64,000 bases of DNA. Origin: Natronosalvus rutilus. GTDB taxonomy: Archaea; Halobacteriota; Halobacteria; Halobacteriales; Natrialbaceae. Within the stretch, counting starts at the first letter, position 1; each line of letters opens with the position of its first letter. The stretch is taken from positions 3,722,995 to 3,786,994 of the forward strand of contig NZ_CP100355.1 of the NCBI RefSeq assembly GCF_024204665.1. The letters are read 5' to 3'. Made by a program: the position numbers and the translations under genes. Below are positions 55,425 through 64,000 of this stretch, piece by piece. Under the pieces are notes generated by a model. The model saw only the letters and a list, made by a program, of their open reading frames with translations. It searched no databases and was not told the DNA's origin.

Positions 55425-58163
55425 CTACATGAACGAATCGAGACCCGTCTGAGTCTGTCCCGACTTGACCTCCTCCCAGGACATGTCGAGTGCCTCGAGG
55501 ATCCGTTCGATCGGTCCCTTGAGCGTCTTCTCGAGCATCTTGTCGTAGTCGACTGCGAACGCCTCGGGCACCTGGTCGTCGTACTCGAAACAGATCACGT
55601 CGGGGTCGCGCTTGAACGCGCCGTAGACGGGGTCGGTGTGAGGATCCAGTCCCTGCTCGTCTTCGACGCGTCGGAAGAAGGCGGGGTCGACCCGCTCGAG
55701 GTACAACCGCTTGGGCTTGCTCCCGCGGTCGAAGTTCGTCCCCAGCAGGAGGTTCGCGTACTTCGCCCCGCGGACGTGGGCGGTGTCGGTGTCGTAGTTG
55801 TCCAGGCGCTTGCCGATCCCGCCCGGGATGGCAATCTCCTCGAGGCTGACGGTCCCCTCCTCGAAGTCGGCGATGATCTCGGCGACGTACTCCTCGACGC
55901 CCTCGATATCACCGTCGCGGACGATCATCTCGATCACCCGGTGTTGCACTTCTTTGGTGATCGGCGCGATGTCCGATCGCTTGTACTCGAAGCCGGTGAT
56001 GTCGATGTCGTCGACGTCCTTGCCCTCCTTCCAGACGATGTGGCCGGCGTAGCGCTTCTTGGTTCCGGCCTGGAAGAACCGCCGGTACAGTTTCTCGAAC
56101 TCGATCTGGAAGCGGTGCTCGTCGGCGTTGAGTTCTTCGCGCGCGAAGTCGTCGTAGCGGCCGTTGACGTACTCCTCGATTTCGAACGACTGCTCGATGG
56201 CTTCTTCCTTGGTGACCTCGGGACCGAGCTCGAGCATGACACTGTCGGTGTCACCATAAGAGACCTGATAATCCAGTTCGTTTGCGGCAGTTTCCGTGAA
56301 TTCGATGACTTCGCGCCCAGTGGCCGTGATCGCGGATGCTGCTTCTTTGTCATATAGACGGAAGCGTTCCCATCCCGACACGCCATAGAGCGAATTCATA
56401 ATGACCTTAACAGCCCCCTGCTGCCGGTCGTACTGCTCGTACTCGAGGCTGCCCGGTTCGTGCTCGTTCCGGAGCGACTTCTTCTCCTCGCGCTCGGCCA
56501 GCAACTCGGTGATCATCTCGCGCATGACGCCGTCGGGTTCCTGGCGGAAGTGGGTCGGTTCGGGCGTCGTGGGCGCGACGAACGTCTCACCGTCGTACTC
56601 GTCGGGATCGACCCGCGTCTCGGGAGAGGCGTTGATCGTCGTCATGCACATCGGGTACAGGCTCTTGAGGTCGAGCACGGTCACGTTCTCCTTGACGCCC
56701 GTGATCGGCTCGAAGACGGCCCCGCCCTCGTACTCCTCGCCCGCCTCTTGCTGCCCTTTCGAGGGGAGGGCAAATCGCCCGTGAGCCTCGTGGAGGACGT
56801 ACATGTCTACAGTATCGCCGGGGGTGGGTGCGTCCTCGAGCTTGCAGCCGACGAACGTACGCACCTCGTCCCAGAAGGCGACGATTTCCTGCTGGCGGTC
56901 GAGTTCGACGCAGAGTTCCACGTCACGGAGGTTGTACTCGAGCAGACGGGTGGGGTCATCCTCCCAGAGGTCGCCGATCGACCCGGCATAGCGCTCCTTA
57001 CCCACACCCAATTCGGCCTCGCCCACCGCGTCGAGACGGTAGGAGTCCAGTTCCGAGAAGACCATCCGCTGGTAGCCATAGAGCAGGTCAAAGACGATTC
57101 GACCCTTGATGTCCGGGCCACCCCAGTTGCTCCGCCAGACCTCGCCGATTCGCGAGAGTCGGTCTGGATCCAGGTCGAAGTCGTGGTGGGGACCCTCGAG
57201 CACCTCGAGGCGGTCGAGGAAGTACGGCGCGTCGAAGTCGTCGAAGTTCCATCCGGTCAAAACGTCGGGATCGGTCTCGTCGATGTAGTCGAGAAACGCC
57301 TCGAGCATCGCCTCCTCGTCCTCGAACGTACGGACCTCGTGGTCGATGTCGCCTTCGATTGGGTCGTAGTTCTCGAGGGCCGTCGGCGGCTCACCGTCAC
57401 CGTCGTCGGCTTCGAAGATCCACAGGATGTACTCGTTGCGGTAGGAATCGTGGCTGGCCAGACAGATGATCGGTTCCTCGCCGTCCTCGGGGAAGCCGTT
57501 CCGGTCGTCGACCTCGATGTCGAACGTCTGGACGCGCTGGTCGGCGTCGACCTCGCAGGCCTCGAGTTCGTCGTGGGGTACGACGAGGCTCCCGTCGTCC
57601 GCTCGTCGTTCGGGCAGGCGAATCCCGCTGCGGATGTCCTTGTCGATCAGCAACCGGTTTGGGAATAGGATGTCCGCTTCGTAGTGCTCGAATTCGTCGC
57701 GCATCTGGCCGACGTCGCGGGGCGTTTGCCCAAAGATCTTGGTCAATTGCTCACCGCGGATACTCTCGTATGGTTCCCCGTCGTCTCCCGCCTCTTCCCA
57801 GCCGGTGATCCGGTTGTGGCGCTCGAGGGCGTCCTCCTCGAGCGTCTCGGTCGGCGCGTAGAAGTACGGCCGAAAGCCGAGCACCTTGACGTGCTCGAGG
57901 TCGTTTTCGCGCGTGCGTCCGAAGACGTGCACGATCGGGAACTCGTCGTCGCCGTAGCCCGACACGGTGTAGTCGACCTGCATTACGGCGAGTTCGAGCG
58001 TCCCGTCGGGTTCCGGGAGCGTCTCCGCTTGCACGTCGATCACCTCGCTGCCGAGCGCGCCGCCGTTGCCGGCGACGTGTACGGCTTCCTCGTCGGGGCG
58101 TTCATCGGCCTCGTCGTCCGACGCCGAGAACGCATCCAGCCCTGCCTGGCCCGCGTCAGTCAT
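55425..58163 (-). CDS. polB: DNA polymerase B (family B replicative polymerase)
   Basis: A 912-residue family B DNA polymerase with a 3'-5' exonuclease. After an acidic lead of about 60 residues, exonuclease motifs are FDIEVDDRNGF, VLTGWNFDDFDAPYFLDRLE and YNLRDVELCVELD. Polymerase motifs are DLKSLYPMCMTTINASPET, VIMNSLYGVSGWERFRLYDK and YGDTDSVMLELG (catalytic Asp pair). The KKRYAGH and GFEYKRSD segments follow. No intein interrupts the usual insertion sites. The start ATG at 58163 is chosen; the frame is open 12 residues upstream. Haloarchaea use both PolB and PolD, so this is one of two candidate replicases. Confidence 0.95.
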   Translation of the reverse strand: MTDAGQAGLDAFSASDDEADERPDEEAVHVAGNGGALGSEVIDVQAETLPEPDGTLELAVMQVDYTVSGYGDDEFPIVHVFGRTRENDLEHVKVLGFRPYFYAPTETLEEDALERHNRITGWEEAGDDGEPYESIRGEQLTKIFGQTPRDVGQMRDEFEHYEADILFPNRLLIDKDIRSGIRLPERRADDGSLVVPHDELEACEVDADQRVQTFDIEVDDRNGFPEDGEEPIICLASHDSYRNEYILWIFEADDGDGEPPTALENYDPIEGDIDHEVRTFEDEEAMLEAFLDYIDETDPDVLTGWNFDDFDAPYFLDRLEVLEGPHHDFDLDPDRLSRIGEVWRSNWGGPDIKGRIVFDLLYGYQRMVFSELDSYRLDAVGEAELGVGKERYAGSIGDLWEDDPTRLLEYNLRDVELCVELDRQQEIVAFWDEVRTFVGCKLEDAPTPGDTVDMYVLHEAHGRFALPSKGQQEAGEEYEGGAVFEPITGVKENVTVLDLKSLYPMCMTTINASPETRVDPDEYDGETFVAPTTPEPTHFRQEPDGVMREMITELLAEREEKKSLRNEHEPGSLEYEQYDRQQGAVKVIMNSLYGVSGWERFRLYDKEAASAITATGREVIEFTETAANELDYQVSYGDTDSVMLELGPEVTKEEAIEQSFEIEEYVNGRYDDFAREELNADEHRFQIEFEKLYRRFFQAGTKKRYAGHIVWKEGKDVDDIDITGFEYKRSDIAPITKEVQHRVIEMIVRDGDIEGVEEYVAEIIADFEEGTVSLEEIAIPGGIGKRLDNYDTDTAHVRGAKYANLLLGTNFDRGSKPKRLYLERVDPAFFRRVEDEQGLDPHTDPVYGAFKRDPDVICFEYDDQVPEAFAVDYDKMLEKTLKGPIERILEALDMSWEEVKSGQTQTGLDSFM

Positions 58164-58333
58164 GGTCTCGGCTTTGGCAGTCACCGGATAAAAACCCACG
58201 CGAATCGGTTTTCGGGCTCTAACTCACGTCGCCTGCTCACAATCCGGACGTGGTAGTGTTCTGACAGGGGGCAACAAGACATTTAACGTGGTAACACATA
58301 GCACATAACGAGGTACATGCCGTGTCTATCCAT

Positions 58334-58498
58334 ATGAACGACGATACGACGGACGGTGGCGAACCGCGTGGCGAACCAGCAGGCACCGCCACGATCGAGT
58401 GCTACGAAACCGACGACGGAACCGTCTTTTACGACGCCGAAAATCCCCTCGCCTGGATGGAGACGACCCAGACGTTCTCGCTCGAGGAAGTCGCCTGA
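58334..58498 (+). CDS. small haloarchaeal protein (DUF7331-like)
   Basis: A 54-residue protein, MNDDTTDGGEPRGEP leading to ATIECYETDDGTVFYDAENP, then LAWMETTQTFSLEEVA. An acidic N-terminal half is followed by a beta-hairpin-like stretch. It matches in layout the short haloarchaeal family I know as DUF7331, usually found beside polB and the next two genes, and its function is unknown. It is divergent from polB. AT-rich elements (ATTTAACG near 58281 and ACATAACG near 58304) precede the ATG. Confidence 0.7.
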   Translation: MNDDTTDGGEPRGEPAGTATIECYETDDGTVFYDAENPLAWMETTQTFSLEEVA

Positions 58499-58603
58499 TC
58501 TGGCGGCCTCGATTCCCCAGGTGCACGGTCCCGGGGTGCGCGGTGCACACCCCTCGACAACCCAACGCGAACGCTTTTTTGCGGTACTCCCCTGAGAACA
58601 GTC

Positions 58604-59029
58604 GTGGACCTCGAGCCGAGCGACCACGAACCCGAGGAGGTCGACCCCGAGAGCGACCTCTACGATCCGACCACCGACTCGCTGACGATCCCGCAGGTCG
58701 AAACTGACGCCAGCGACGCCGACCCGAAACTGGTTACGATGTTCTGGGCGCTCGTACTCGTCGTCAAAGCCTCGATTCTCACGACCTCACTCGGGATTCT
58801 GTTGCTCGCGTTCGACGTCATGCCGCAGTTTGGCCTGGCGGCGCTCGCGGCCGGAGTCGTGCTCGCGGGGTTCGCCGTCTACCGGTACCGGACGTTCGAT
58901 CCGTCGGCCGTTTCGAGCGACGACGACGGTGTTTCAGAAGATTCCGGAGCCGACGCCCACGCCGGAAGACCTTCCGACGAGACAACGACCGAGGGTTCGG
59001 CGAACAGCACCGCGGAGGACCAGCCGTGA
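58604..59029 (+). CDS. membrane protein (DUF7322-like)
   Basis: A 141-residue protein. An acidic N-terminal 40 residues (EPSDHEPEEVDPESDLYDPT) are followed by two transmembrane helices (VTMFWALVLVVKASILTTSL and the GLAALAAGVVLAGFAVYRYR region) and an acidic Ser/Thr-rich tail. It has a GTG start at 58604. It agrees with the haloarchaeal family I know as DUF7322. Its end overlaps the GTG of the next gene by four bases, so the two are coupled. Function is unknown, but its repeated location between polB and rad50 suggests a link to DNA maintenance. Confidence 0.7.
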   Translation: MDLEPSDHEPEEVDPESDLYDPTTDSLTIPQVETDASDADPKLVTMFWALVLVVKASILTTSLGILLLAFDVMPQFGLAALAAGVVLAGFAVYRYRTFDPSAVSSDDDGVSEDSGADAHAGRPSDETTTEGSANSTAEDQP

Positions 59030-59478
59030 AACCCGTCCGCGGCGACGACGGCACCCGCTACCTGCTCGTCAAACGCTCGTCGGACTCGAGTCTCGTTCGC
59101 GATCCCTCCACCGGCGAGGAGCGCTACGTCGAGAACGACCGGCTCGAAGCCCTCCCCGAGCAATCCGCGCTCGAACTGGCCGCTCGAGCCGTCGACGACG
59201 ACGTCCGTACCCTCCTCCTGTCGATTCACGACGAGCGAACGCTCGGACTCGTCCTCGAGATCGCCGAACGCGGCCCTCTCGGCGTTCGAGAGATCCTCGG
59301 GTATAGCGACTTCTGCGAGAGCGACCTCCACGGCCGACTGACCGTCCTCACGGCGGGCGGCGTCCTAGAGGAGACCGAGGTCGGCGGCGAGCGCGGATAC
59401 GCCATCAGCGAGTCGGCGAGACGCGGGCTCGACGTGCTCGTCGGGGGAACGGCGGTCGACGGGGAGCGACCGCCGTAG
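59026..59478 (+). CDS. winged-helix protein (DUF7346-like)
   Basis: A 150-residue protein. The N-terminal part (DGTRYLLVKRSSDSSLVRDP, then TGEERYVENDRLEAL) is beta-rich. The C-terminal 90 residues form a winged helix, with LGLVLEIAERGPLGVREILG and CESDLHGRLTVLTAGGVLEE as the helix-turn-helix and a wing ending GERGYAISESARRGLDVL. It matches the haloarchaeal DUF7346 type. It has a GTG start at 59026, overlapping DUF7322 by four bases. The gene is convergent with rad50. A regulator of the neighbouring genes is plausible but unproven. Confidence 0.72.
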   Translation: MKPVRGDDGTRYLLVKRSSDSSLVRDPSTGEERYVENDRLEALPEQSALELAARAVDDDVRTLLLSIHDERTLGLVLEIAERGPLGVREILGYSDFCESDLHGRLTVLTAGGVLEETEVGGERGYAISESARRGLDVLVGGTAVDGERPP

Positions 59479-59508
59479 CCGTCAGTCGTCAATTGTAACC
59501 GTTAGCCT

Positions 59509-62265
59509 TCAATCGGACGCCAGCAGCGCCGCCTCTGGGGGTTCGCCCCGCTCGAGGCGCGAGCGATTCGACGTGGCGTCCTTCTCGACGCGCACGAGGT
59601 CGTCGGCCGCGCCCACGAGTTCCTCGTCGTGGCTCACGACCACGATCTGTTCGACGCCCAGGTCGCGCATCGACTCGATGAGCGACACGAGTTGAGTGAC
59701 GTGGCCAGAATCCAGGAACACGGTCGGTTCGTCGAGGATCAGCGGCGGCATCGGGGCCGATCCCTCGACGCCCTCCGCCAGCAGCCGGTAGATCGCACAG
59801 CGGAGGCTCAGGTTGAACAGGGCCCGCTCGCCCCCGGACAGTTGTTCGGGCTCGAGTGCCTCTCCATCCTTCTGGTAGACCGTCAGCCGGTAGTCGCCGT
59901 CCAGGTCGATTGCGGCGTACGAATCGTTCTGGTAGACCAGGTCGAACGTCTCGTTGAGCAAGCGTTCGAGCGTCTCGACGTTCCGCTGGCGCAGTTCGGC
60001 CCGGAGGTCGCCGTAAGTCGCCTGCAGCGTCTCGGCCTCGTCGTACAGCGACCGGAGGTCCGCCACCCGATCCTCGACGCGCTCGAGGTCCGTTCGGAGG
60101 TCCTCCAGATCCTCCAGTTCTTGCTCGACCGCGCCGATCGCGTTCTGGATGCCCTCGCGCTTCTCCTCGAGCTCTTGGAGTTTCGGCTCGACCTGCTCGA
60201 GGTAGTGCTCCGCGTTGCGTTTCTTCTCGCGCGCGTCCTCGATTCGGCCCTCGTCGAACTCGTCCTCGAGGGCCCGCTTTCGCTCCCGCTTGTCCGAGAG
60301 ACGGGTCCGGCGCTCCTCGTTGAGTTCGGCCTTGTTCGCCCGTTCCGTGCGGGCCCGCTCGAGGTCGCCCGCGAGCTCCTCGAGCCGGTCGGTCAGCGAA
60401 GCCACCGACTCGAGGGTCTCGAGTTCGGCCTTGATCTCGGCGCGCTCGCCGTTGAGGTCGCCCAGCCGTTCGCGGGTTTCGGCCAGCCCCTCCTCGAGGT
60501 CGTCCGCCTCGTCGCGCTTATCGGTCGCCGTCTCCCGAAGGTCTTCGACGCGCTCTCCGAGTTCATCGCGCCTCTCGCGCCGTTCCGCGATCGTCTCGCG
60601 CTTTTCGTCGAGCAACTGGGCGACGTTCTCGCGGTTCCCCTCGAGCTCTGCGACCTCGCTCTCGACCTCGACCAGCTCCTCGGCGCGCTCGAGTCTGGTT
60701 TCGGCGTCTGCCAGGTCGGCTTCGATATCGTCCCGCTCGGCCTCGAGGTCGGCCAGTTCCTCCCGGCGTTCGTCGAGTACGTCGACGTGCGGCGAATCCT
60801 CGACGGGCTGGCCACACTCGGGACACTTCCCCTCCTCGAGCAGGGCCTCGCCCTCCTCGATCGACGCCTCGACGGCCTCGATTCTGGCCGTCACGGTGGC
60901 GAGATCGGATTTGTACTCGTCTCGCTGGGTCGCCAGTTCGTCGCGGTGGTCGTCCGCGTCGCCGAACGCGATCGGCGCGTCCTCGAAGCGATTTCGCTGT
61001 GCCTCGATCTCGTCCTCGAGGTCCGAAAGCGTCTCCTCCCGCCGTTCGATCGTCTCGGCCTCCGCCTCGATCGTCTCGGCGAGGTCGTCGATTGTCGCCT
61101 GCTTCTCGTCGGCTTCCGACTCGAGTTCGTCCGCGCGAGTTCGGAGTCGGTCGACCTCGCCGCTCGTCTCGGTGATCTCGACGCGAATCTCCTCGAGCTG
61201 GTCACGAAGTTCGTCGTCTCGTGACTCGAGGGTGTCGATGCGGGCGTCGACGGTCGGGGCGTTCTCGTCAGCGCTCTCGGCGTCATTGGGACCATCGGAA
61301 CCGTCGACACCGTCGGAGTACCCACCGCCACCTGCCGAGAGCGAAACCGGTTCCTCGAGGTCCTCGAGCAACGATGTTCGTTCCTCCAGCACGCTCTCGC
61401 GCTCGGACTCGAGGTCCTGAATCGTCTCGAGGAAACGCTCTCGCTCGCGTTCGGTCGCCGAAATCGTCTCCCGGAGTTCCTCGACGTCACCCTTGAGCGC
61501 CGTGATCTCCTCGCGGGTCTCCTCGTGGCGCTCGAGGACCTCCGTCGCGTCCTCGAGCGTTTCCCGGGCGGCCTCGCGCTGGGATTCGAAGTTGTCAATC
61601 TCCGCGACCACGTCGGCCCGCCGGGTCTCGAGGGCGTTAAGTCGCTCCGGAAGGTCCTTGTCCTCCTTGGTCTCGATCTGCTCTCGCAATTTCTCGAGGG
61701 CGCCCTCCTGGCGGTCGAGGACGTCCTTCACGCCCAGGCGGGCCTCGCTCGCCCGTTCGCGGTACTCCTCGAGCGCGCCGAGCTGGAGGAGGTCGTCGAT
61801 CATGTCCTGGCGCTCGCGCGGGGAGGCGTGAATCAGCTTGTTGACCTCGCCCTGGCGGACGTACGCGCAGTTGACGAACGCGTCGGCATCCATTCGCAGG
61901 AGTTTCGTCACCTCCTGGCGGACGTCCCGGGCGCCCTCGACCGTGTCGTCAGGCGTCTCGAGGACGCACTTCGTGGTCGTCGCCCGGTCGCCGCGGAGTT
62001 TGAGTTCCCGGCGGATGCGATAGCTTGTCCCGTCGTGGGTAAAGGCGAGGTCGACCTCGCTCTCGTCCTCGCCGATGGTGATCACGTCGTCGAGGGTCCG
62101 GTCGTCGAGGGCCTTCGAGCCGTAGAGCGCGAAGAAGACGGCCTCGAGCAGGGTCGACTTGCCGCTGCCGTTGACGCCGTGGACGACGGTAACGCCGTGC
62201 TCGAGGCCGAGATCGGCCTCGGCGTAGCACTTGAAGTTCCGCAGGGAGAGGGAGTCGACTCTCAC
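59509..62265 (-). CDS. rad50: DNA double-strand break repair ATPase Rad50
   Basis: A 918-residue SMC-like ATPase. The N-terminal half-domain carries Walker [21 protein letters not shown]. Long coiled coils (residues about 160-700) flank the zinc hook [13 protein letters not shown]. The C-terminal half-domain has the signature [20 protein letters not shown] and Walker [21 protein letters not shown] with the D-loop. It binds DNA ends with Mre11 and controls the nuclease. The coiled coils are acidic and Arg/Glu-rich. It follows mre11 with a four-base overlap (62262-62265), so the two are translationally coupled. The gene is convergent with the DUF7346-like gene. Confidence 0.97.
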   Translation of the reverse strand: MRVDSLSLRNFKCYAEADLGLEHGVTVVHGVNGSGKSTLLEAVFFALYGSKALDDRTLDDVITIGEDESEVDLAFTHDGTSYRIRRELKLRGDRATTTKCVLETPDDTVEGARDVRQEVTKLLRMDADAFVNCAYVRQGEVNKLIHASPRERQDMIDDLLQLGALEEYRERASEARLGVKDVLDRQEGALEKLREQIETKEDKDLPERLNALETRRADVVAEIDNFESQREAARETLEDATEVLERHEETREEITALKGDVEELRETISATERERERFLETIQDLESERESVLEERTSLLEDLEEPVSLSAGGGGYSDGVDGSDGPNDAESADENAPTVDARIDTLESRDDELRDQLEEIRVEITETSGEVDRLRTRADELESEADEKQATIDDLAETIEAEAETIERREETLSDLEDEIEAQRNRFEDAPIAFGDADDHRDELATQRDEYKSDLATVTARIEAVEASIEEGEALLEEGKCPECGQPVEDSPHVDVLDERREELADLEAERDDIEADLADAETRLERAEELVEVESEVAELEGNRENVAQLLDEKRETIAERRERRDELGERVEDLRETATDKRDEADDLEEGLAETRERLGDLNGERAEIKAELETLESVASLTDRLEELAGDLERARTERANKAELNEERRTRLSDKRERKRALEDEFDEGRIEDAREKKRNAEHYLEQVEPKLQELEEKREGIQNAIGAVEQELEDLEDLRTDLERVEDRVADLRSLYDEAETLQATYGDLRAELRQRNVETLERLLNETFDLVYQNDSYAAIDLDGDYRLTVYQKDGEALEPEQLSGGERALFNLSLRCAIYRLLAEGVEGSAPMPPLILDEPTVFLDSGHVTQLVSLIESMRDLGVEQIVVVSHDEELVGAADDLVRVEKDATSNRSRLERGEPPEAALLASD

Positions 62266-63611
62266 GCGAAATCACCCAGGGAGGTGGTGTCGGCGTCGTC
62301 GGGTTCGGTTTCGTCGGCCTCGGGGGCGACCTCCGTGACCGCCGCCGTTTCGTCGGAATCGTTCTCCTCGAGCGCCGCGTTGCCCCCCTCAAGTGCCGCG
62401 TCGCCCTCCTCGAGCGCTTCCGCCGTCGTATCGTCCCCACCCGGGAGCGCGTCGGCGACGGTCTGGACGTCCGCCGGATCTCGTTCCGGGGCCGGAGCGA
62501 ACGCCGAGTCGTCGGACTCGAGGAGCTCCTCGACCCGCCGCCTCGTCGATTCGCGAACGTTCGCGTCGACCACGTCGTCGTCTCGGACCGTCTGGTCGAT
62601 CTCGAGGGCCGCGTCGCTGAGCCCGAGTTCGCGCACGCGTTCGCGGACGGCCGCGTCGGGATCCGCGAAACTCACCGAAATCTCGGCGTCCTCGTCGGCC
62701 AGTTCCCGGCGGTCGTTGACCCGGGCGACGAGCGCACCGCGCTCGAGGGCGAGTTCCTCGACGGCCGCGGGGGCGATCGGTCGGCCTTCCCCCTCGACGG
62801 TGACGATCACGACCGCGTCCTCGAGGTCGTACTCCCGCACCCGTTCCTGGACCCGGTCGACGCCCTCCCCCTCCGCGAGATCGACGTCGACGAAGACGAA
62901 CTCGCGGGTGCCGGGGATCGAGCGTCGGCTGATCGCCACGTCGGAGTCGAACGTGACGAGATTGTACCCCCGGTCCTCACGTTCGCTCGCGCTCGCACGC
63001 TCGGTCGACCCGCAGTAGGTGACCCAGGTGTCGGCCACCTCCGCGGTGTCGGCCGCGTGGTTGTCCCCGAGCAACATCGCGTCGAAGTCGACCGACGCCT
63101 CCTCGAGGACGGTTTCGGTGTCCCAGTCGGCGTGAGCGAACGGTTCGAACAGCCCGTGACTCACGAGGGCGGCGTGCTCTGCGCTGTCGGGAATCGAGTC
63201 GAAGTCGTAGGCGAGGTCCTCGCGCCGCGAGCGGGGGACGAAGTCGAGGCCGTAGAAGGCCACGTCGTCTACCACGATCGGGCTGGGCCCGAGTCGAGTC
63301 GCCAGTCCCAGGTCGGCGAAGAGGTCGAGCCACTGGGCGTCCCGTTTGCCCTCGTGGTTGCCGACGACCGCGAGGAACGGAACCTCGGCGTCGGCCAGGC
63401 GGCGGAGCACCTCGACGGTCCCCTGGAGGTCGATCAGGCCGGGACGGCGGTCGTGAAAGAGGTCTCCGGCGTGGATCACGGCGTCTACGTCGTCCTCGAT
63501 GGCGTCCGTCGCGACGCTGTCGAATGCCTCGAGAAAGTCCCGTCGTCGCTCGGGCGTGTTGTACTGCTGGTACCCGATGTGGGTGTCGCCCGTGTGTATC
63601 ACCCGCGTCAT
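62262..63611 (-). CDS. mre11: DNA repair exonuclease/endonuclease Mre11
   Basis: A 449-residue metallophosphoesterase-family nuclease. Motifs are [63 protein letters not shown] and [16 protein letters not shown], giving the two-metal site. The C-terminal 150 residues form the capping and Rad50-binding region and then an acidic, low-complexity tail ([20 protein letters not shown]). It processes double-strand break ends with Rad50. It is the first gene of the mre11-rad50 pair, downstream of the winged-helix gene after a 66-base gap. Confidence 0.96.
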   Translation of the reverse strand: MTRVIHTGDTHIGYQQYNTPERRRDFLEAFDSVATDAIEDDVDAVIHAGDLFHDRRPGLIDLQGTVEVLRRLADAEVPFLAVVGNHEGKRDAQWLDLFADLGLATRLGPSPIVVDDVAFYGLDFVPRSRREDLAYDFDSIPDSAEHAALVSHGLFEPFAHADWDTETVLEEASVDFDAMLLGDNHAADTAEVADTWVTYCGSTERASASEREDRGYNLVTFDSDVAISRRSIPGTREFVFVDVDLAEGEGVDRVQERVREYDLEDAVVIVTVEGEGRPIAPAAVEELALERGALVARVNDRRELADEDAEISVSFADPDAAVRERVRELGLSDAALEIDQTVRDDDVVDANVRESTRRRVEELLESDDSAFAPAPERDPADVQTVADALPGGDDTTAEALEEGDAALEGGNAALEENDSDETAAVTEVAPEADETEPDDADTTSLGDFA

Positions 63612-63677
63612 CTACGACGACATTGTGCGTCGTCGACTAAAGGGGTTCCGCGACCGGACCGAAAGTGAAGCGCTCGA

Positions 63678-63947
63678 TCAGCGCTCGAGTTCGAGCGAGT
63701 ACAGGCGCTTGCGGGCGTCCGAGAAGGAAAAACGCGACACGACGACGTTCTGCTCCTCGAGTCGGCTGAGGGCATAGCGGACGGTTCGCGGCGGCAACAG
63801 GCTCTCCTGGGCGATCTGTTGCTGGGTCATCGTGTCGTTGTACTCGAGAACCTTCGCGACGAGCTTCGCGCTCGGCGGCAGGTCGCGGACGTCCTCCCAC
63901 GTCCCTCGCTCCGGCTCCTCTCCCTGAAACGATTCTGAGATACTCAT
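63678..63947 (-). CDS. MarR/TrmB-type winged-helix protein
   Basis: An 89-residue winged helix-turn-helix protein: LPPSAKLVAKVLEYNDTMTQ as helices 1-2, QQIAQESLLPPRTVRYALSR as the recognition helix, and RLEEQNVVVSRFSFSDARKR as the wing. This is the compact MarR/TrmB style with no ligand domain. It sits just upstream of mre11-rad50 on the same strand (66-base gap), so it is likely co-transcribed and may regulate the repair operon, although this is inference. Its own upstream region runs off the right end of the window and contains a TATA-like run. Confidence 0.85.
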   Translation of the reverse strand: MSISESFQGEEPERGTWEDVRDLPPSAKLVAKVLEYNDTMTQQQIAQESLLPPRTVRYALSRLEEQNVVVSRFSFSDARKRLYSLELER

Positions 63948-64000
63948 TACACGACCACCTTCCGCATACAGCGTGATAATATTTTCTGTTTCGAAATATT

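Overview
The window is high-GC chromosomal DNA from a halophilic archaeon (class Halobacteria). The proteome is strongly acidic, genes start leaderless behind TTTA/TTATA-type boxes, CTCGAG is used very heavily, and the genes include haloarchaeal TFE, ribosomal protein L40e, archaeal SufBCD, Mre11-Rad50, a B-family DNA polymerase and ferredoxin-dependent 2-oxoacid oxidoreductase. The CTCGAG-rich style suggests the Natrialbales (Natrinema/Haloterrigena-like), but this is an impression rather than a placement. I saw no rRNA, tRNA, CRISPR array, insertion sequence or attachment site.

Layout. 0.2-3.9 kb: RNA polymerase epsilon-type protein, DsbA/FrnE-like oxidoreductase, NAD kinase (minus), KaiC/RAD55-like ATPase. 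4.0-13.2 kb: an acetate module with two acetyl-CoA synthetase paralogues, a multidomain Bat-type regulator between them, a DUF4212 plus sodium:solute symporter pair and a UspA protein. 13.3-16.5 kb: small membrane protein, tRNA C56 methyltransferase, TFE, DUF2110 and a DUF5803-like lipoprotein. 16.5-22.9 kb, mostly minus: purM flanked by two decayed tandem-repeat tracts, a winged-helix protein, an acetamidase-family protein, a lipoprotein, and an overlapping M50 protease/TraB membrane pair. 22.9-31.8 kb: thioesterase, NAD-binding epimerase-like protein, S66 peptidase, HAD phosphatase, F420-dependent oxidoreductase, DUF99, small haloarchaeal proteins, metallo-beta-lactamase-fold hydrolase, L40e and Tsr3.

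31.8-44.0 kb: a 608-residue Rieske-fusion protein, 2-oxoacid:ferredoxin oxidoreductase (sizes favour pyruvate, PorAB), NUDIX, chorismate synthase, a glutaryl-CoA-dehydrogenase-like enzyme divergent from an aldehyde dehydrogenase/reductase-like SDR pair, then hemB. 44.0-51.3 kb: an ammonium transporter fused to a P-II domain, preceded by a palindrome, a TATA box and an overlapping 23-codon upstream ORF; a sequon-rich membrane protein; a malate:quinone-oxidoreductase-like enzyme; and a HerA-like ATPase. 51.5-55.1 kb: sufC-sufB-sufD. 55.4-63.9 kb: replication and repair, with polB, three small haloarchaeal genes, rad50, mre11 and a winged-helix regulator.

How they work together. Acetate is probably imported by the DUF4212/SSS pair and activated by either Acs. 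PorAB can feed acetyl-CoA from pyruvate, and the Mqo-like enzyme links malate to the quinone pool. The neighbouring Bat-type regulator is the obvious candidate controller of the acetate genes. The items most worth a second look are the recombinase-like/PAS/GAF/HTH_10 regulator, the Amt-P-II fusion with its unusual leader, the Rieske fusion protein, and the minisatellite tracts around purM.
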